A stretch of 14,281 bases of DNA, taken from contig JAJOHG010000558.1 in NCBI GenBank assembly GCA_021029095.1, positions 1 through 14,281 on the forward strand, given 5' to 3'. A program made the translations under genes and the position numbers. The stretch's first letter is position 1; each line of letters begins with the position of its first letter. Below, in pieces: positions 1 to 11,353 of this stretch. The notes under the pieces were generated by a model that made no database searches, was not told where the DNA came from, and saw only the letters and a program-made list of their open reading frames with translations. This DNA comes from Phellopilus nigrolimitatus (lineage: Eukaryota; Basidiomycota; Agaricomycetes; Hymenochaetales; Hymenochaetaceae).

Positions 1-31
1 ATAAAATTCCGTTGTGTTCCGATTCATTTGA
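1..31 (+). promoter_or_regulatory. Truncated copy of the TATA/initiator-like sequence
   Basis: The window opens on ATAAAA, the same sequence as 13996-14001 with the leading T outside the window, followed by the same TCATTT at 24-29. It is relevant only if the right-hand copy is functional; it mainly shows that edge-type sequence flanks the interior array on both sides. Confidence 0.15.
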
Positions 32-343
32 GACTCGGGGAGAACATGATCCAGGATGATTCAGACATGTCCAACCCGTTTACGAAGTTTTTTAGAAACG
101 AATCCAGTTTTGCTCCCCCGATATCCGGCCAGTAGTGGCGACCGAGTCGGAAACATAGACGTGCGATGTAATCAGAAGTTGTTCATAATTGGAATGATTG
201 AATCAACACAGTATCACGAGCTTCAACTCACCCGACACAAGTTAAAAATGGAATTTGCAGACAGGTAATGAAAATCCGTGTCAGAGACAAACAGACGTAG
301 AAAGTTTGGTTCAGTTGCGATGTGTTTGAAACTCGGTGAGAAC
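1..343 (+). repeat. Left edge: edge-type tail plus chimeric unit 1
   Basis: Bases 1-92 are identical to 13996-14087, the edge-type form, and differ strongly from interior units in the 45 bases before the anchor. Unit 1 (46-343) also has GAGTCGG and AACACAG, as edge units do. From about 212 onward it is interior type, with TATCACGAG, five A, and CAG|GTAATG rather than CAG|GTAAGA. It has ATGTAATC, an interior allele, in the middle, so the switch between types is a mosaic. Private changes are ATTGG and GATTG where other copies have ATCGG and GATCG, and CCGTGTC where others have CCGCGTC; all three are CpG-to-TpG. This is either a junction between repeat subfamilies or the worn outer unit of the array. 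Confidence 0.85.
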
Positions 344-2432
344 ATGATCCAGGATGATTCAGACAGTGTCCAACCCGTTTACGAAGTTTTTTAGAAACGA
401 ATCCAGTTTTGCTCCCCCGATATCCGGCCAGTAGTGGCGACCGAGTTGGAAACATAGACGTGCGATGTAATCAGAAGTTGTTCATAATCGGAATGATCGA
501 ATCAACGCAGTATCACGAGCTTCAACTCACCCGACACAAGTTAAAAATGGAATTGGCAGACAGGTAATGAAAATCCGCGTCAGAGACAAACAGACGTAGA
601 AAGTTTGGTTCAGTTCCGATGTGTTTGAAACTCGGTGAGAACATGATCCAGGATGATTCAGACATGTCCAACCCGTTTACGAAGTTTTTTAGAAACGAAT
701 CCAGTTTTGCTCCCCCGATATCCGGCCAGTAGTGGCGACCGAGTTGGAAACATAGACGTGTGATGTAATCAGAAGTTGTTCATAATCGGAATGATCGAAT
801 CAACGCAGTATCACGAGCTTCAACTCACCCGACACAAGTTAAAAATGGAATTTGCAGACAGGTAATGAAAATCCGCGTCAGAGACAAACAGACGTAGAAA
901 GTTTGGTTCAGTTCCGATGTGTTTGAAACTCGGTGAGAACATGATCCAGGATGATTCAGACATGTCCAACCCGTTTACGAAGTTTTTTAGAAACGAATCC
1001 AGTTTTGCTCCCCCGATATCCGGCCAGTAGTGGCGACCGAGTTGGAAACATAGACGTGCGATGTAATCAGAAGTTGTTCATAATCGGAATGATCGAATCA
1101 ACGCAGTATCACGAGCTTCAACTCACCCGACACAAGTTAAAAATGGAATTTGCAGACAGGTAATGAAAATCCGCGTCAGAGACAAACAGACGTAGAAAGT
1201 TTGGTTCAGTTCCGATGTGTTTGAAACTCGGTGAGAACATGATCCAGGATGATTCAGACATGTCCAACCCGTTTACGAAGTTTTTCAGAAACGAATCCAG
1301 TTTTGCTCCCCCGATATCCGGCCAGTAGTGGCGACCGAGTTGGAAACATAGACGTGCGATGTAATCAGAAGTTGTTCATAATCGGAATGATCGAATCAAC
1401 GCAGTATCACGAGCTTCAACTCACCCGACACAAGTTAAAAATGGAATTTGCAGACAGGTAATGAAAATCCGCGTCAGAGACAAGACAGACGTAGAAAGTT
1501 TGGTTCAGTTCCGATGTGTTTGAAACTCGGTGAGAACATGATCCAGGATGATTCAGACATGTCCAACCCGTTTACGAAGTTTTTTAGAAACGAATCCAGT
1601 TTTGCTCCCCCGATATCCGGCCAGTAGTGGCGACCGAGTTGGAAACATAGACGTGTGATGTAATCAGAAGTTGTTCATAATCGGAATGATCGAATCAACG
1701 CAGTATCACGAGCTTCAACTCACCCGACACAAGTTAAAAATGGAATTTGCAGACAGGTAATGAAAATCCGCGTCAGAGACAAACAGACGTAGAAAGTTTG
1801 GTTCAGTTCCGATGTGTTTGAAACTCGGTGAGAACATGATCCAGGATGATTCAGACAGTGTCCAACCCGTTTACGAAGTTTTTTAGAAACGAATCCAGTT
1901 TTGCTCCCCCGATATCCGGCCAGTAGTGGCGACCGAGTTGGAAACATAGACGTGTGATGTAATCAGAAGTTGTTCATAATCGGAATGATCGAATCAACGC
2001 AGTATCACGAGCTTCAACTCACCCGACACAAGTTAAAAATGGAATTTGCAGACAGGTAATGAAAATCCGCGTCAGAGACAAACAGACGTAGAAAGTTTGG
2101 TTCAGTTCCGATGTGTTTGAAACTCGGTGAGAACATGATCCAGGATGATTCAGACATGTCCAACCCGTTTACGAAGTTTTTCAGAAACGAATCCAGTTTT
2201 GCTCCCCCGATATCCGGCCAGTAGTGGCGACCGAGTTGGAAACATAGACGTGCGATGTAATCAGAAGTTGTTCATAATCGGAATGATCGAATCAACGCAG
2301 TATCACGAGCTTCAACTCACCCGACACAAGTTAAAAATGGAATTTGCAGACAGGTAATGAAAATCCGCGTCAGAGACAAACAGACGTAGAAAGTTTGGTT
2401 CAGTTCCGATGTGTTTGAAACTCGGTGAGAAC
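344..2432 (+). repeat. Units 2-8, mixed interior block
   Basis: Seven interior units in no clear higher-order pattern. Haplotypes at sites 2-4: unit 2 T-T-C with AGTG and AATTGGC; unit 3 T-T-T; unit 4 T-T-C; unit 5 C-T-C; unit 6 T-T-T; unit 7 T-T-T with AGTG; unit 8 C-T-C. All have five A. Unit 2 is preceded by a private CAGTTGCG (CAGTTCCG elsewhere). Unit 5 has a private extra base in GACAAGACAG near 1479, which makes it 299 bp. C-T-C and T-T-C copies look like recombinants between the two main haplotypes, C-C-C and T-T-T. Confidence 0.85.
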
Positions 2433-3920
2433 ATGATCCAGGATGATTCAGACATGTCCAACCCGTTTACGAAGTTTTTCAGAAACGAATCCAGTTTTGC
2501 TCCCCCGATATCCGGCCAGTAGTGGCGACCGAGTCGGAAACATAGACGTGCGATGTAATCAGAAGTTGTTCATAATCGGAATGATCGAATCAACGCAGTA
2601 TCACGAGCTTCAACTCACCCGACACAAGTTAAAATGGAATTTGCAGACAGGTAATGAAAATCCGCGTCAGAGACAAACAGACGTAGAAAGTTTGGTTCAG
2701 TTCCGATGTGTTTGAAACTCGGTGAGAACATGATCCAGGATGATTCAGACATGTCCAACCCGTTTACGAAGTTTTTCAGAAACGAATCCAGTTTTGCTCC
2801 CCCGATATCCGGCCAGTAGTGGCGACCGAGTCGGAAACATAGACGTGCGATGTAATCAGAAGTTGTTCATAATCGGAATGATCGAATCAACGCAGTATCA
2901 CGAGCTTCAACTCACCCGACACAAGTTAAAATGGAATTTGCAGACAGGTAATGAAAATCCGCGTCAGAGACAAACAGACGTAGAAAGTTTGGTTCAGTTC
3001 CGATGTGTTTGAAACTCGGTGAGAACATGATCCAGGATGATTCAGACATGTCCAACCCGTTTACGAAGTTTTTCAGAAACGAATCCAGTTTTGCTCCCCC
3101 GATATCCGGCCAGTAGTGGCGACCGAGTTGGAAACATAGACGTGCGATGTAATCAGAAGTTGTTCATAATCGGAATGATCGAATCAACGCAGTATCACGA
3201 GCTTCAACTCACCCGACACAAGTTAAAAATGGAATTTGCAGACAGGTAATGAAAATCCGCGTCAGAGACAAACAGACGTAGAAAGTTTGGTTCAGTTCCG
3301 ATGTGTTTGAAACTCGGTGAGAACATGATCCAGGATGATTCAGACATGTCCAACCCGTTTACGAAGTTTTTCAGAAACGAATCCAGTTTTGCTCCCCCGA
3401 TATCCGGCCAGTAGTGGCGACCGAGTCGGAAACATAGACGTGCGATGTAATCAGAAGTTGTTCATAATCGGAATGATCGAATCAACGCAGTATCACGAGC
3501 TTCAACTCACCCGACACAAGTTAAAAATGGAATTTGCAGACAGGTAATGAAAATCCGCGTCAGAGACAAACAGACGTAGAAAGTTTGGTTCAGTTCCGAT
3601 GTGTTTGAAACTCGGTGAGAACATGATCCAGGATGATTCAGACATGTCCAACCCGTTTACGAAGTTTTTTAGAAACGAATCCAGTTTTGCTCCCCCGATA
3701 TCCGGCCAGTAGTGGCGACCGAGTTGGAAACATAGACGTGTGATGTAATCAGAAGTTGTTCATAATCGGAATGATCGAATCAACGCAGTATCACGAGCTT
3801 CAACTCACCCGACACAAGTTAAAAATGGAATTTGCAGACAGGTAATGAAAATCCGCGTCAGAGACAAACAGACGTAGAAAGTTTGGTTCAGTTCCGATGT
3901 GTTTGAAACTCGGTGAGAAC
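2433..3920 (+). repeat. Units 9-13, weakly ordered five-unit block
   Basis: This 1,488-bp block has the length and rough order of the higher-order repeat to its right. Haplotypes are C-C-C, C-C-C, C-T-C, C-C-C, T-T-T, against C, C, T, T, T in the clear copies. Units 9 and 10 appear identical, are 297 bp each, and both carry the four-A allele. Position 2 of the block (unit 10) carries four A, as do units 15, 20 and 30. It may be a degraded or partly converted copy of the pentamer. Confidence 0.55.
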
Positions 3921-5411
3921 ATGATCCAGGATGATTCAGACAGTGTCCAACCCGTTTACGAAGTTTTTCAGAAACGAATCCAGTTTTGCTCCCCCGATAT
4001 CCGGCCAGTAGTGGCGACCGAGTCGGAAACATAGACGTGCGATGTAATCAGAAGTTGTTCATAATCGGAATGATCGAATCAACGCAGTATCACGAGCTTC
4101 AACTCACCCGACACAAGTTAAAAATGGAATTTGCAGACAGGTAATGAAAATCCGCGTCAGAGACAAACAGACGTAGAAAGTTTGGTTCAGTTCCGATGTG
4201 TTTGAAACTCGGTGAGAACATGATCCAGGATGATTCAGACATGTCCAACCCGTTTACGAAGTTTTTCAGAAACGAATCCAGTTTTGCTCCCCCGATATCC
4301 GGCCAGTAGTGGCGACCGAGTCGGAAACATAGACGTGCGATGTAATCAGAAGTTGTTCATAATCGGAATGATCGAATCAACGCAGTATCACGAGCTTCAA
4401 CTCACCCGACACAAGTTAAAATGGAATTTGCAGACAGGTAATGAAAATCCGCGTCAGAGACAAACAGACGTAGAAAGTTTGGTTCAGTTCCGATGTGTTT
4501 GAAACTCGGTGAGAACATGATCCAGGATGATTCAGACAGTGTCCAACCCGTTTACGAAGTTTTTTAGAAACGAATCCAGTTTTGCTCCCCCGATATCCGG
4601 CCAGTAGTGGCGACCGAGTTGGAAACATAGACGTGCGATGTAATCAGAAGTTGTTCATAATCGGAATGATCGAATCAACGCAGTATCACGAGCTTCAACT
4701 CACCCGACACAAGTTAAAAATGGAATTTGCAGACAGGTAATGAAAATCCGCGTCAGAGACAAACAGACGTAGAAAGTTTGGTTCAGTTCCGATGTGTTTG
4801 AAACTCGGTGAGAACATGATCCAGGATGATTCAGACATGTCCAACCCGTTTACGAAGTTTTTCAGAAACGAATCCAGTTTTGCTCCCCCGATATCCGGCC
4901 AGTAGTGGCGACCGAGTTGGAAACATAGACGTGTGATGTAATCAGAAGTTGTTCATAATCGGAATGATCGAATCAACGCAGTATCACGAGCTTCAACTCA
5001 CCCGACACAAGTTAAAAATGGAATTTGCAGACAGGTAATGAAAATCCGCGTCAGAGACAAACAGACGTAGAAAGTTTGGTTCAGTTCCGATGTGTTTGAA
5101 ACTCGGTGAGAACATGATCCAGGATGATTCAGACATGTCCAACCCGTTTACGAAGTTTTTTAGAAACGAATCCAGTTTTGCTCCCCCGATATCCGGCCAG
5201 TAGTGGCGACCGAGTTGGAAACATAGACGTGTGATGTAATCAGAAGTTGTTCATAATCGGAATGATCGAATCAACGCAGTATCACGAGCTTCAACTCACC
5301 CGACACAAGTTAAAAATGGAATTTGCAGACAGGTAATGAAAATCCGCGTCAGAGACAAACAGACGTAGAAAGTTTGGTTCAGTTCCGATGTGTTTGAAAC
5401 TCGGTGAGAAC
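3921..5411 (+). repeat. Higher-order repeat copy 1 (units 14-18)
   Basis: A 1,491-bp pentamer. Unit 14 is C-C-C with AGTG; unit 15 C-C-C with four A; unit 16 T-T-C with AGTG; unit 17 C-T-T; unit 18 T-T-T. The order is two C-type units followed by three units that are mainly T-type, with the four-A allele at position 2 and AGTG at position 3. It differs from the next copy mainly at unit 14 site 1, unit 16 site 4 and units 17-18. Confidence 0.7.
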
Positions 5412-6901
5412 ATGATCCAGGATGATTCAGACATGTCCAACCCGTTTACGAAGTTTTTCAGAAACGAATCCAGTTTTGCTCCCCCGATATCCGGCCAGTA
5501 GTGGCGACCGAGTCGGAAACATAGACGTGCGATGTAATCAGAAGTTGTTCATAATCGGAATGATCGAATCAACGCAGTATCACGAGCTTCAACTCACCCG
5601 ACACAAGTTAAAAATGGAATTTGCAGACAGGTAATGAAAATCCGCGTCAGAGACAAACAGACGTAGAAAGTTTGGTTCAGTTCCGATGTGTTTGAAACTC
5701 GGTGAGAACATGATCCAGGATGATTCAGACATGTCCAACCCGTTTACGAAGTTTTTCAGAAACGAATCCAGTTTTGCTCCCCCGATATCCGGCCAGTAGT
5801 GGCGACCGAGTCGGAAACATAGACGTGCGATGTAATCAGAAGTTGTTCATAATCGGAATGATCGAATCAACGCAGTATCACGAGCTTCAACTCACCCGAC
5901 ACAAGTTAAAATGGAATTTGCAGACAGGTAATGAAAATCCGCGTCAGAGACAAACAGACGTAGAAAGTTTGGTTCAGTTCCGATGTGTTTGAAACTCGGT
6001 GAGAACATGATCCAGGATGATTCAGACAGTGTCCAACCCGTTTACGAAGTTTTTTAGAAACGAATCCAGTTTTGCTCCCCCGATATCCGGCCAGTAGTGG
6101 CGACCGAGTTGGAAACATAGACGTGTGATGTAATCAGAAGTTGTTCATAATCGGAATGATCGAATCAACGCAGTATCACGAGCTTCAACTCACCCGACAC
6201 AAGTTAAAAATGGAATTTGCAGACAGGTAATGAAAATCCGCGTCAGAGACAAACAGACGTAGAAAGTTTGGTTCAGTTCCGATGTGTTTGAAACTCGGTG
6301 AGAACATGATCCAGGATGATTCAGACGTGTCCAACCCGTTTACGAAGTTTTTTAGAAACGAATCCAGTTTTGCTCCCCCGATATCCGGCCAGTAGTGGCG
6401 ACCGAGTTGGAAACATAGACGTGTGATGTAATCAGAAGTTGTTCATAATCGGAATGATCGAATCAACGCAGTATCACGAGCTTCAACTCACCCGACACAA
6501 GTTAAAAATGGAATTGGCAGACAGGTAATGAAAATCCGCGTCAGAGACAAACAGACGTAGAAAGTTTGGTTCAGTTCCGATGTGTTTGAAACTCGGTGAG
6601 AACATGATCCAGGATGATTCAGACGTGTCCAACCCGTTTACGAAGTTTTTTAGAAACGAATCCAGTTTTGCTCCCCCGATATCCGGCCAGTAGTGGCGAC
6701 CGAGTTGGAAACATAGACGTGTGATGTAATCAGAAGTTGTTCATAATCGGAATGATCGAATCAACGCAGTATCACGAGCTTCAACTCACCCGACACAAGT
6801 TAAAAATGGAATTGGCAGACAGGTAATGAAAATCCGCGTCAGAGACAAACAGACGTAGAAAGTTTGGTTCAGTTCCGATGTGTTTGAAACTCGGTGAGAA
6901 C
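5412..6901 (+). repeat. Higher-order repeat copy 2 (units 19-23)
   Basis: A 1,490-bp pentamer. Units 19 and 20 are C-C-C with five A then four A. Unit 21 is T-T-T with AGTG. Units 22 and 23 are T-T-T with GTG and AATTGGC. Units 22 and 23 appear identical over 298 bp, so positions 4 and 5 here probably arose by duplication or conversion of one unit. Confidence 0.75.
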
Positions 6902-8394
6902 ATGATCCAGGATGATTCAGACATGTCCAACCCGTTTACGAAGTTTTTCAGAAACGAATCCAGTTTTGCTCCCCCGATATCCGGCCAGTAGTGGCGACCG
7001 AGTCGGAAACATAGACGTGCGATGTAATCAGAAGTTGTTCATAATCGGAATGATCGAATCAACGCAGTATCACGAGCTTCAACTCACCCGACACAAGTTA
7101 AAAATGGAATTTGCAGACAGGTAATGAAAATCCGCGTCAGAGACAAACAGACGTAGAAAGTTTGGTTCAGTTCCGATGTGTTTGAAACTCGGTGAGAACA
7201 TGATCCAGGATGATTCAGACATGTCCAACCCGTTTACGAAGTTTTTCAGAAACGAATCCAGTTTTGCTCCCCCGATATCCGGCCAGTAGTGGCGACCGAG
7301 TCGGAAACATAGACGTGCGATGTAATCAGAAGTTGTTCATAATCGGAATGATCGAATCAACGCAGTATCACGAGCTTCAACTCACCCGACACAAGTTAAA
7401 AATGGAATTTGCAGACAGGTAATGAAAATCCGCGTCAGAGACAAACAGACGTAGAAAGTTTGGTTCAGTTCCGATGTGTTTGAAACTCGGTGAGAACATG
7501 ATCCAGGATGATTCAGACAGTGTCCAACCCGTTTACGAAGTTTTTTAGAAACGAATCCAGTTTTGCTCCCCCGATATCCGGCCAGTAGTGGCGACCGAGT
7601 TGGAAACATAGACGTGTGATGTAATCAGAAGTTGTTCATAATCGGAATGATCGAATCAACGCAGTATCACGAGCTTCAACTCACCCGACACAAGTTAAAA
7701 ATGGAATTGGCAGACAGGTAATGAAAATCCGCGTCAGAGACAAACAGACGTAGAAAGTTTGGTTCAGTTCCGATGTGTTTGAAACTCGGTGAGAACATGA
7801 TCCAGGATGATTCAGACAGTGTCCAACCCGTTTACGAAGTTTTTTAGAAACGAATCCAGTTTTGCTCCCCCGATATCCGGCCAGTAGTGGCGACCGAGTT
7901 GGAAACATAGACGTGTGATGTAATCAGAAGTTGTTCATAATCGGAATGATCGAATCAACGCAGTATCACGAGCTTCAACTCACCCGACACAAGTTAAAAA
8001 TGGAATTGGCAGACAGGTAATGAAAATCCGCGTCAGAGACAAACAGACGTAGAAAGTTTGGTTCAGTTCCGATGTGTTTGAAACTCGGTGAGAACATGAT
8101 CCAGGATGATTCAGACAGTGTCCAACCCGTTTACGAAGTTTTTTAGAAACGAATCCAGTTTTGCTCCCCCGATATCCGGCCAGTAGTGGCGACCGAGTTG
8201 GAAACATAGACGTGTGATGTAATCAGAAGTTGTTCATAATCGGAATGATCGAATCAACGCAGTATCACGAGCTTCAACTCACCCGACACAAGTTAAAAAT
8301 GGAATTTGCAGACAGGTAATGAAAATCCGCGTCAGAGACAAACAGACGTAGAAAGTTTGGTTCAGTTCCGATGTGTTTGAAACTCGGTGAGAAC
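6902..8394 (+). repeat. Higher-order repeat copy 3 (units 24-28)
   Basis: A 1,493-bp pentamer. Units 24 and 25 are C-C-C with five A and look identical to each other. Units 26, 27 and 28 are all T-T-T with AGTG. Units 26 and 27 carry AATTGGC and appear identical; unit 28 carries AATTTGC. The four-A marker expected at position 2 is missing, as if unit 25 had been converted by its neighbour. Three AGTG units make this copy a few bases longer than the others. Confidence 0.75.
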
Positions 8395-9288
8395 ATGATC
8401 CAGGATGATTCAGACATGTCCAACCCGTTTACGAAGTTTTTCAGAAACGAATCCAGTTTTGCTCCCCCGATATCCGGCCAGTAGTGGCGACCGAGTCGGA
8501 AACATAGACGTGCGATGTAATCAGAAGTTGTTCATAATCGGAATGATCGAATCAACGCAGTATCACGAGCTTCAACTCACCCGACACAAGTTAAAAATGG
8601 AATTTGCAGACAGGTAATGAAAATCCGCGTCAGAGACAAACAGACGTAGAAAGTTTGGTTCAGTTCCGATGTGTTTGAAACTCGGTGAGAACATGATCCA
8701 GGATGATTCAGACATGTCCAACCCGTTTACGAAGTTTTTCAGAAACGAATCCAGTTTTGCTCCCCCGATATCCGGCCAGTAGTGGCGACCGAGTCGGAAA
8801 CATAGACGTGCGATGTAATCAGAAGTTGTTCATAATCGGAATGATCGAATCAACGCAGTATCACGAGCTTCAACTCACCCGACACAAGTTAAAATGGAAT
8901 TTGCAGACAGGTAATGAAAATCCGCGTCAGAGACAAACAGACGTAGAAAGTTTGGTTCAGTTCCGATGTGTTTGAAACTCGGTGAGAACATGATCCAGGA
9001 TGATTCAGACAGTGTCCAACCCGTTTACGAAGTTTTTTAGAAACGAATCCAGTTTTGCTCCCCCGATATCCGGCCAGTAGTGGCGACCGAGTTGGAAACA
9101 TAGACGTGTGATGTAATCAGAAGTTGTTCATAATCGGAATGATCGAATCAACGCAGTATCACGAGCTTCAACTCACCCGACACAAGTTAAAAATGGAATT
9201 TGCAGACAGGTAATGAAAATCCGCGTCAGAGACAAACAGACGTAGAAAGTTTGGTTCAGTTCCGATGTGTTTGAAACTCGGTGAGAAC
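8395..9288 (+). repeat. Higher-order repeat copy 4, truncated (units 29-31)
   Basis: The first three units match copy 2 positions 1-3 at all six marker sites: C-C-C five A, C-C-C four A, then T-T-T with AGTG and AATTTGC. After 9288 the pattern stops and is replaced by the diverged units 32-33. The break is inside the pentamer, so it marks a later rearrangement or insertion of other repeat units and not the natural end of the higher-order block. Confidence 0.7.
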
Positions 9289-9867
9289 ATGATCCAGGAT
9301 GATTCAGACATGTCCAACCCGTTTACGAAGTTTTTTAGAAACGAATCCAGTTTTGCTCCCCCGATATCCGGCCAGTAGTGGCGACCGAGTCAGGAAACAT
9401 AGACGTGCGATGTAATCAGAAGTCGTTCATAATCGGAATGATCGAAGCAACGCAGTATCACGAGCTTCAACTCACCCGACACAAGTTCAAATTGGAATTT
9501 GCGGACAGGTAATGAAAATCCGCATCAGAGACAAAGACTAGAGTTGTCAGTCGATGTGTTTGAAACTCGGTGAGAACATGATCGAGGATGATTCAGACAT
9601 GTCCAACCCGTTTACGAAGGTTTTCAGAAACGAATCCAGTTTTGCTCCCCCGATATCCGGCCAGTAGTGGCGACCGAGTCAGAAACATAGACGTGCGATG
9701 TAATCAGAAGTCGTTCATAATCGGAATGATCGAAGCAACGCAGTATCACGAGCTTCAACTCACCCGACACAAGTTCAAATTGGAATTTGCGGACAGGTAA
9801 TGAAAATCCGCATCAGAGACAACAGACTAGAAGTTGTCAGTCGATGTGTTTGAAACTCGGTGAGAAC
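9289..9867 (+). repeat. Units 32-33, short diverged subfamily
   Basis: These units are 289 and 290 bp because the segment before the next anchor is reduced: GACTAGAGTTGTCAGTCG and ACTAGAAGTTGTCAGTCG replace the longer interior form around 9536-9552 and 9832-9842. Shared alleles seen nowhere else are AGTCGTTC, CGAAGCAAC and TTTGCGGACAG. Both also have GAGTCAG (one with an extra G) and GTTCAAATTGG. Unit 33 adds ATCGAGG in the anchor and AAGGTTTTCAG. Two of the private alleles keep a CpG where all other copies have TpG or CpA, so this pair may preserve an older state. Confidence 0.85.
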
Positions 9868-11353
9868 ATGATCCAGGATGATTCAGACATGTCCAACCCG
9901 TTTACGAAGTTTTTCAGAAACGAATCCAGTTTTGCTCCCCCGATATCCGGCCAGTAGTGGCGACCGAGTCGGAAACATAGACGTGCGATGTAATCAGAAG
10001 TTGTTCATAATCGGAATGATCGAATCAACGCAGTATCACGAGCTTCAACTCACCCGACACAAGTTCAAATTGGAATTTGCAGACAGGTAATGAAAATCCG
10101 CAGTCAGAGACAAACAGACGTAGAAGTTGGTTCAGTCCGATGTGTTTGAAACTCGGTGAGAACATGATCCAGGATGATTCAGACATGTCCAACCCGTTTA
10201 CGAAGTTTTTCAGAAACGAATCCAGTTTTGCTCCCCCGATATCCGGCCAGTAGTGGCGACCGAGTCGAAACATAGACGTGCGATGTAATCAGAAGTTGTT
10301 CATAATCGGAATGATCGAATCAACGCAGTATCACGAGCTTCAACTCACCCGACACAAGTTAAAAATTGGAATTTGCAGACAGGTAATGAAAATCCGCAGT
10401 CAGAGACAAACAGACGTAGAAAGTTTGGTTCAGTTCCGATGTGTTTGAAACTCGGTGAGAACATGATCCAGGATGATTCAGACATGTCCAACCCGTTTAC
10501 GAAGTTTTTCAGAAACGAATCCAGTTTTGCTCCCCCGATATCCGGCCAGTAGTGGCGACCGAGTCGGAAACATAGACGTGCGATGTAATCAGAAGTTGTT
10601 CATAATCGGAATGATCGAATCAACGCAGTATCACGAGCTTCAACTCACCCGACACAAGTTAAAATTGGAATTTGCAGACAGGTAATGAAAATCCGCGTCA
10701 GAGACAAACAGACGTAGAAAGTTGGTTCAGTTCCGATGTGTTTGAAACTCGGTGAGAACATGATCCAGGATGATTCAGACATGTCCAACCCGTTTACGAA
10801 GTTTTTCAGAAACGAATCCAGTTTTGCTCCCCCGATATCCGGCCAGTAGTGGCGACCGAGTCGGAAACATAGACGTGCGATGTAATCAGAAGTTGTTCAT
10901 AATCGGAATGATCGAATCAACGCAGTATCACGAGCTTCAACTCACCCGACACAAGTTCAAATTGGAATTTGCAGACAGGTAATGAAAATCCGCATCAGAG
11001 ACAAACAGACGTAGAAAGTTTGGTTAGTTCCGATGTGTTTGAAACTCGGTGAGAACATGATCCAGGATGATTCAGACATGTCCAACCCGTTTACGAAGTT
11101 TTTCAGAAACGAATCCAGTTTTGCTCCCCCGATATCCGGCCAGTAGTGGCGACCGAGTCGGAAACATAGACGTGCGATGTAATCAGAAGTTGTTCATAAT
11201 CGGAATGATCGAATCAACGCAGTATCACGAGCTTCAACTCACCCGACACAAGTTAAAATTGGAATTTGCAGACAGGTAATGAAAATCCGCATCAGAGACA
11301 AACAGACGTAGAAAGTTTGGTTAGTTCCGATGTGTTTGAAACTCGGTGAGAAC
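9868..11353 (+). repeat. Units 34-38, graded transition block
   Basis: All are C-type at sites 2-4 and keep ATTGG where interior units have ATGG, but the other unit 32-33 alleles fade out from left to right. GTTCAAATTGG is in units 34 and 37; GTTAAAATTGG or GTTAAAAATTGG is in units 35, 36 and 38. The tail is CCGCAGTC in units 34-35, CCGCGTC in 36 and CCGCATC in 37-38. Several have single-base losses in the tail: TAGAAGTTGG and CAGTCCG after unit 34, AAAGTTGG after 36, GGTTAGTTCC after 37 and 38. Unit 35 has lost one G in GAGTCGAAAC. The stretch is a hybrid zone between two subfamilies. Confidence 0.8.

Noticed and set aside
46..343. Three CAGAC motifs per unit as SMAD-type binding sites
   Set aside because: A five-base motif in a homogeneous repeat is too weak, and there is nothing else to suggest an enhancer.
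435..618. Pol III internal promoter or tRNA-derived SINE (CCGAGTTGG as A box, GGTTCAGTTCC as B box)
   Set aside because: Each has one or more mismatches to consensus, the spacing is about 170 bases, far too long for a tRNA gene, and no cloverleaf or 5S rRNA sequence is present.
2148..2180. CENP-B box on the minus strand (TTCGTAAACGGG in each unit)
   Set aside because: The consensus needs seven bases between TTCG and CGGG; here there are four, so the core spacing is wrong.
2122..2236. Inverted repeat ACTCGGT / ACCGAGT forming a stem in each unit
   Set aside because: Seven bases with a 101-base loop; two or three such pairs are expected by chance in a unit this long.
2433..3026. Long repeat protein encoded across 297-bp (99-codon) units
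   Set aside because: Units of 297 bp would keep frame, but each unit contains a stop in every forward frame, so no continuous repeat protein is possible.
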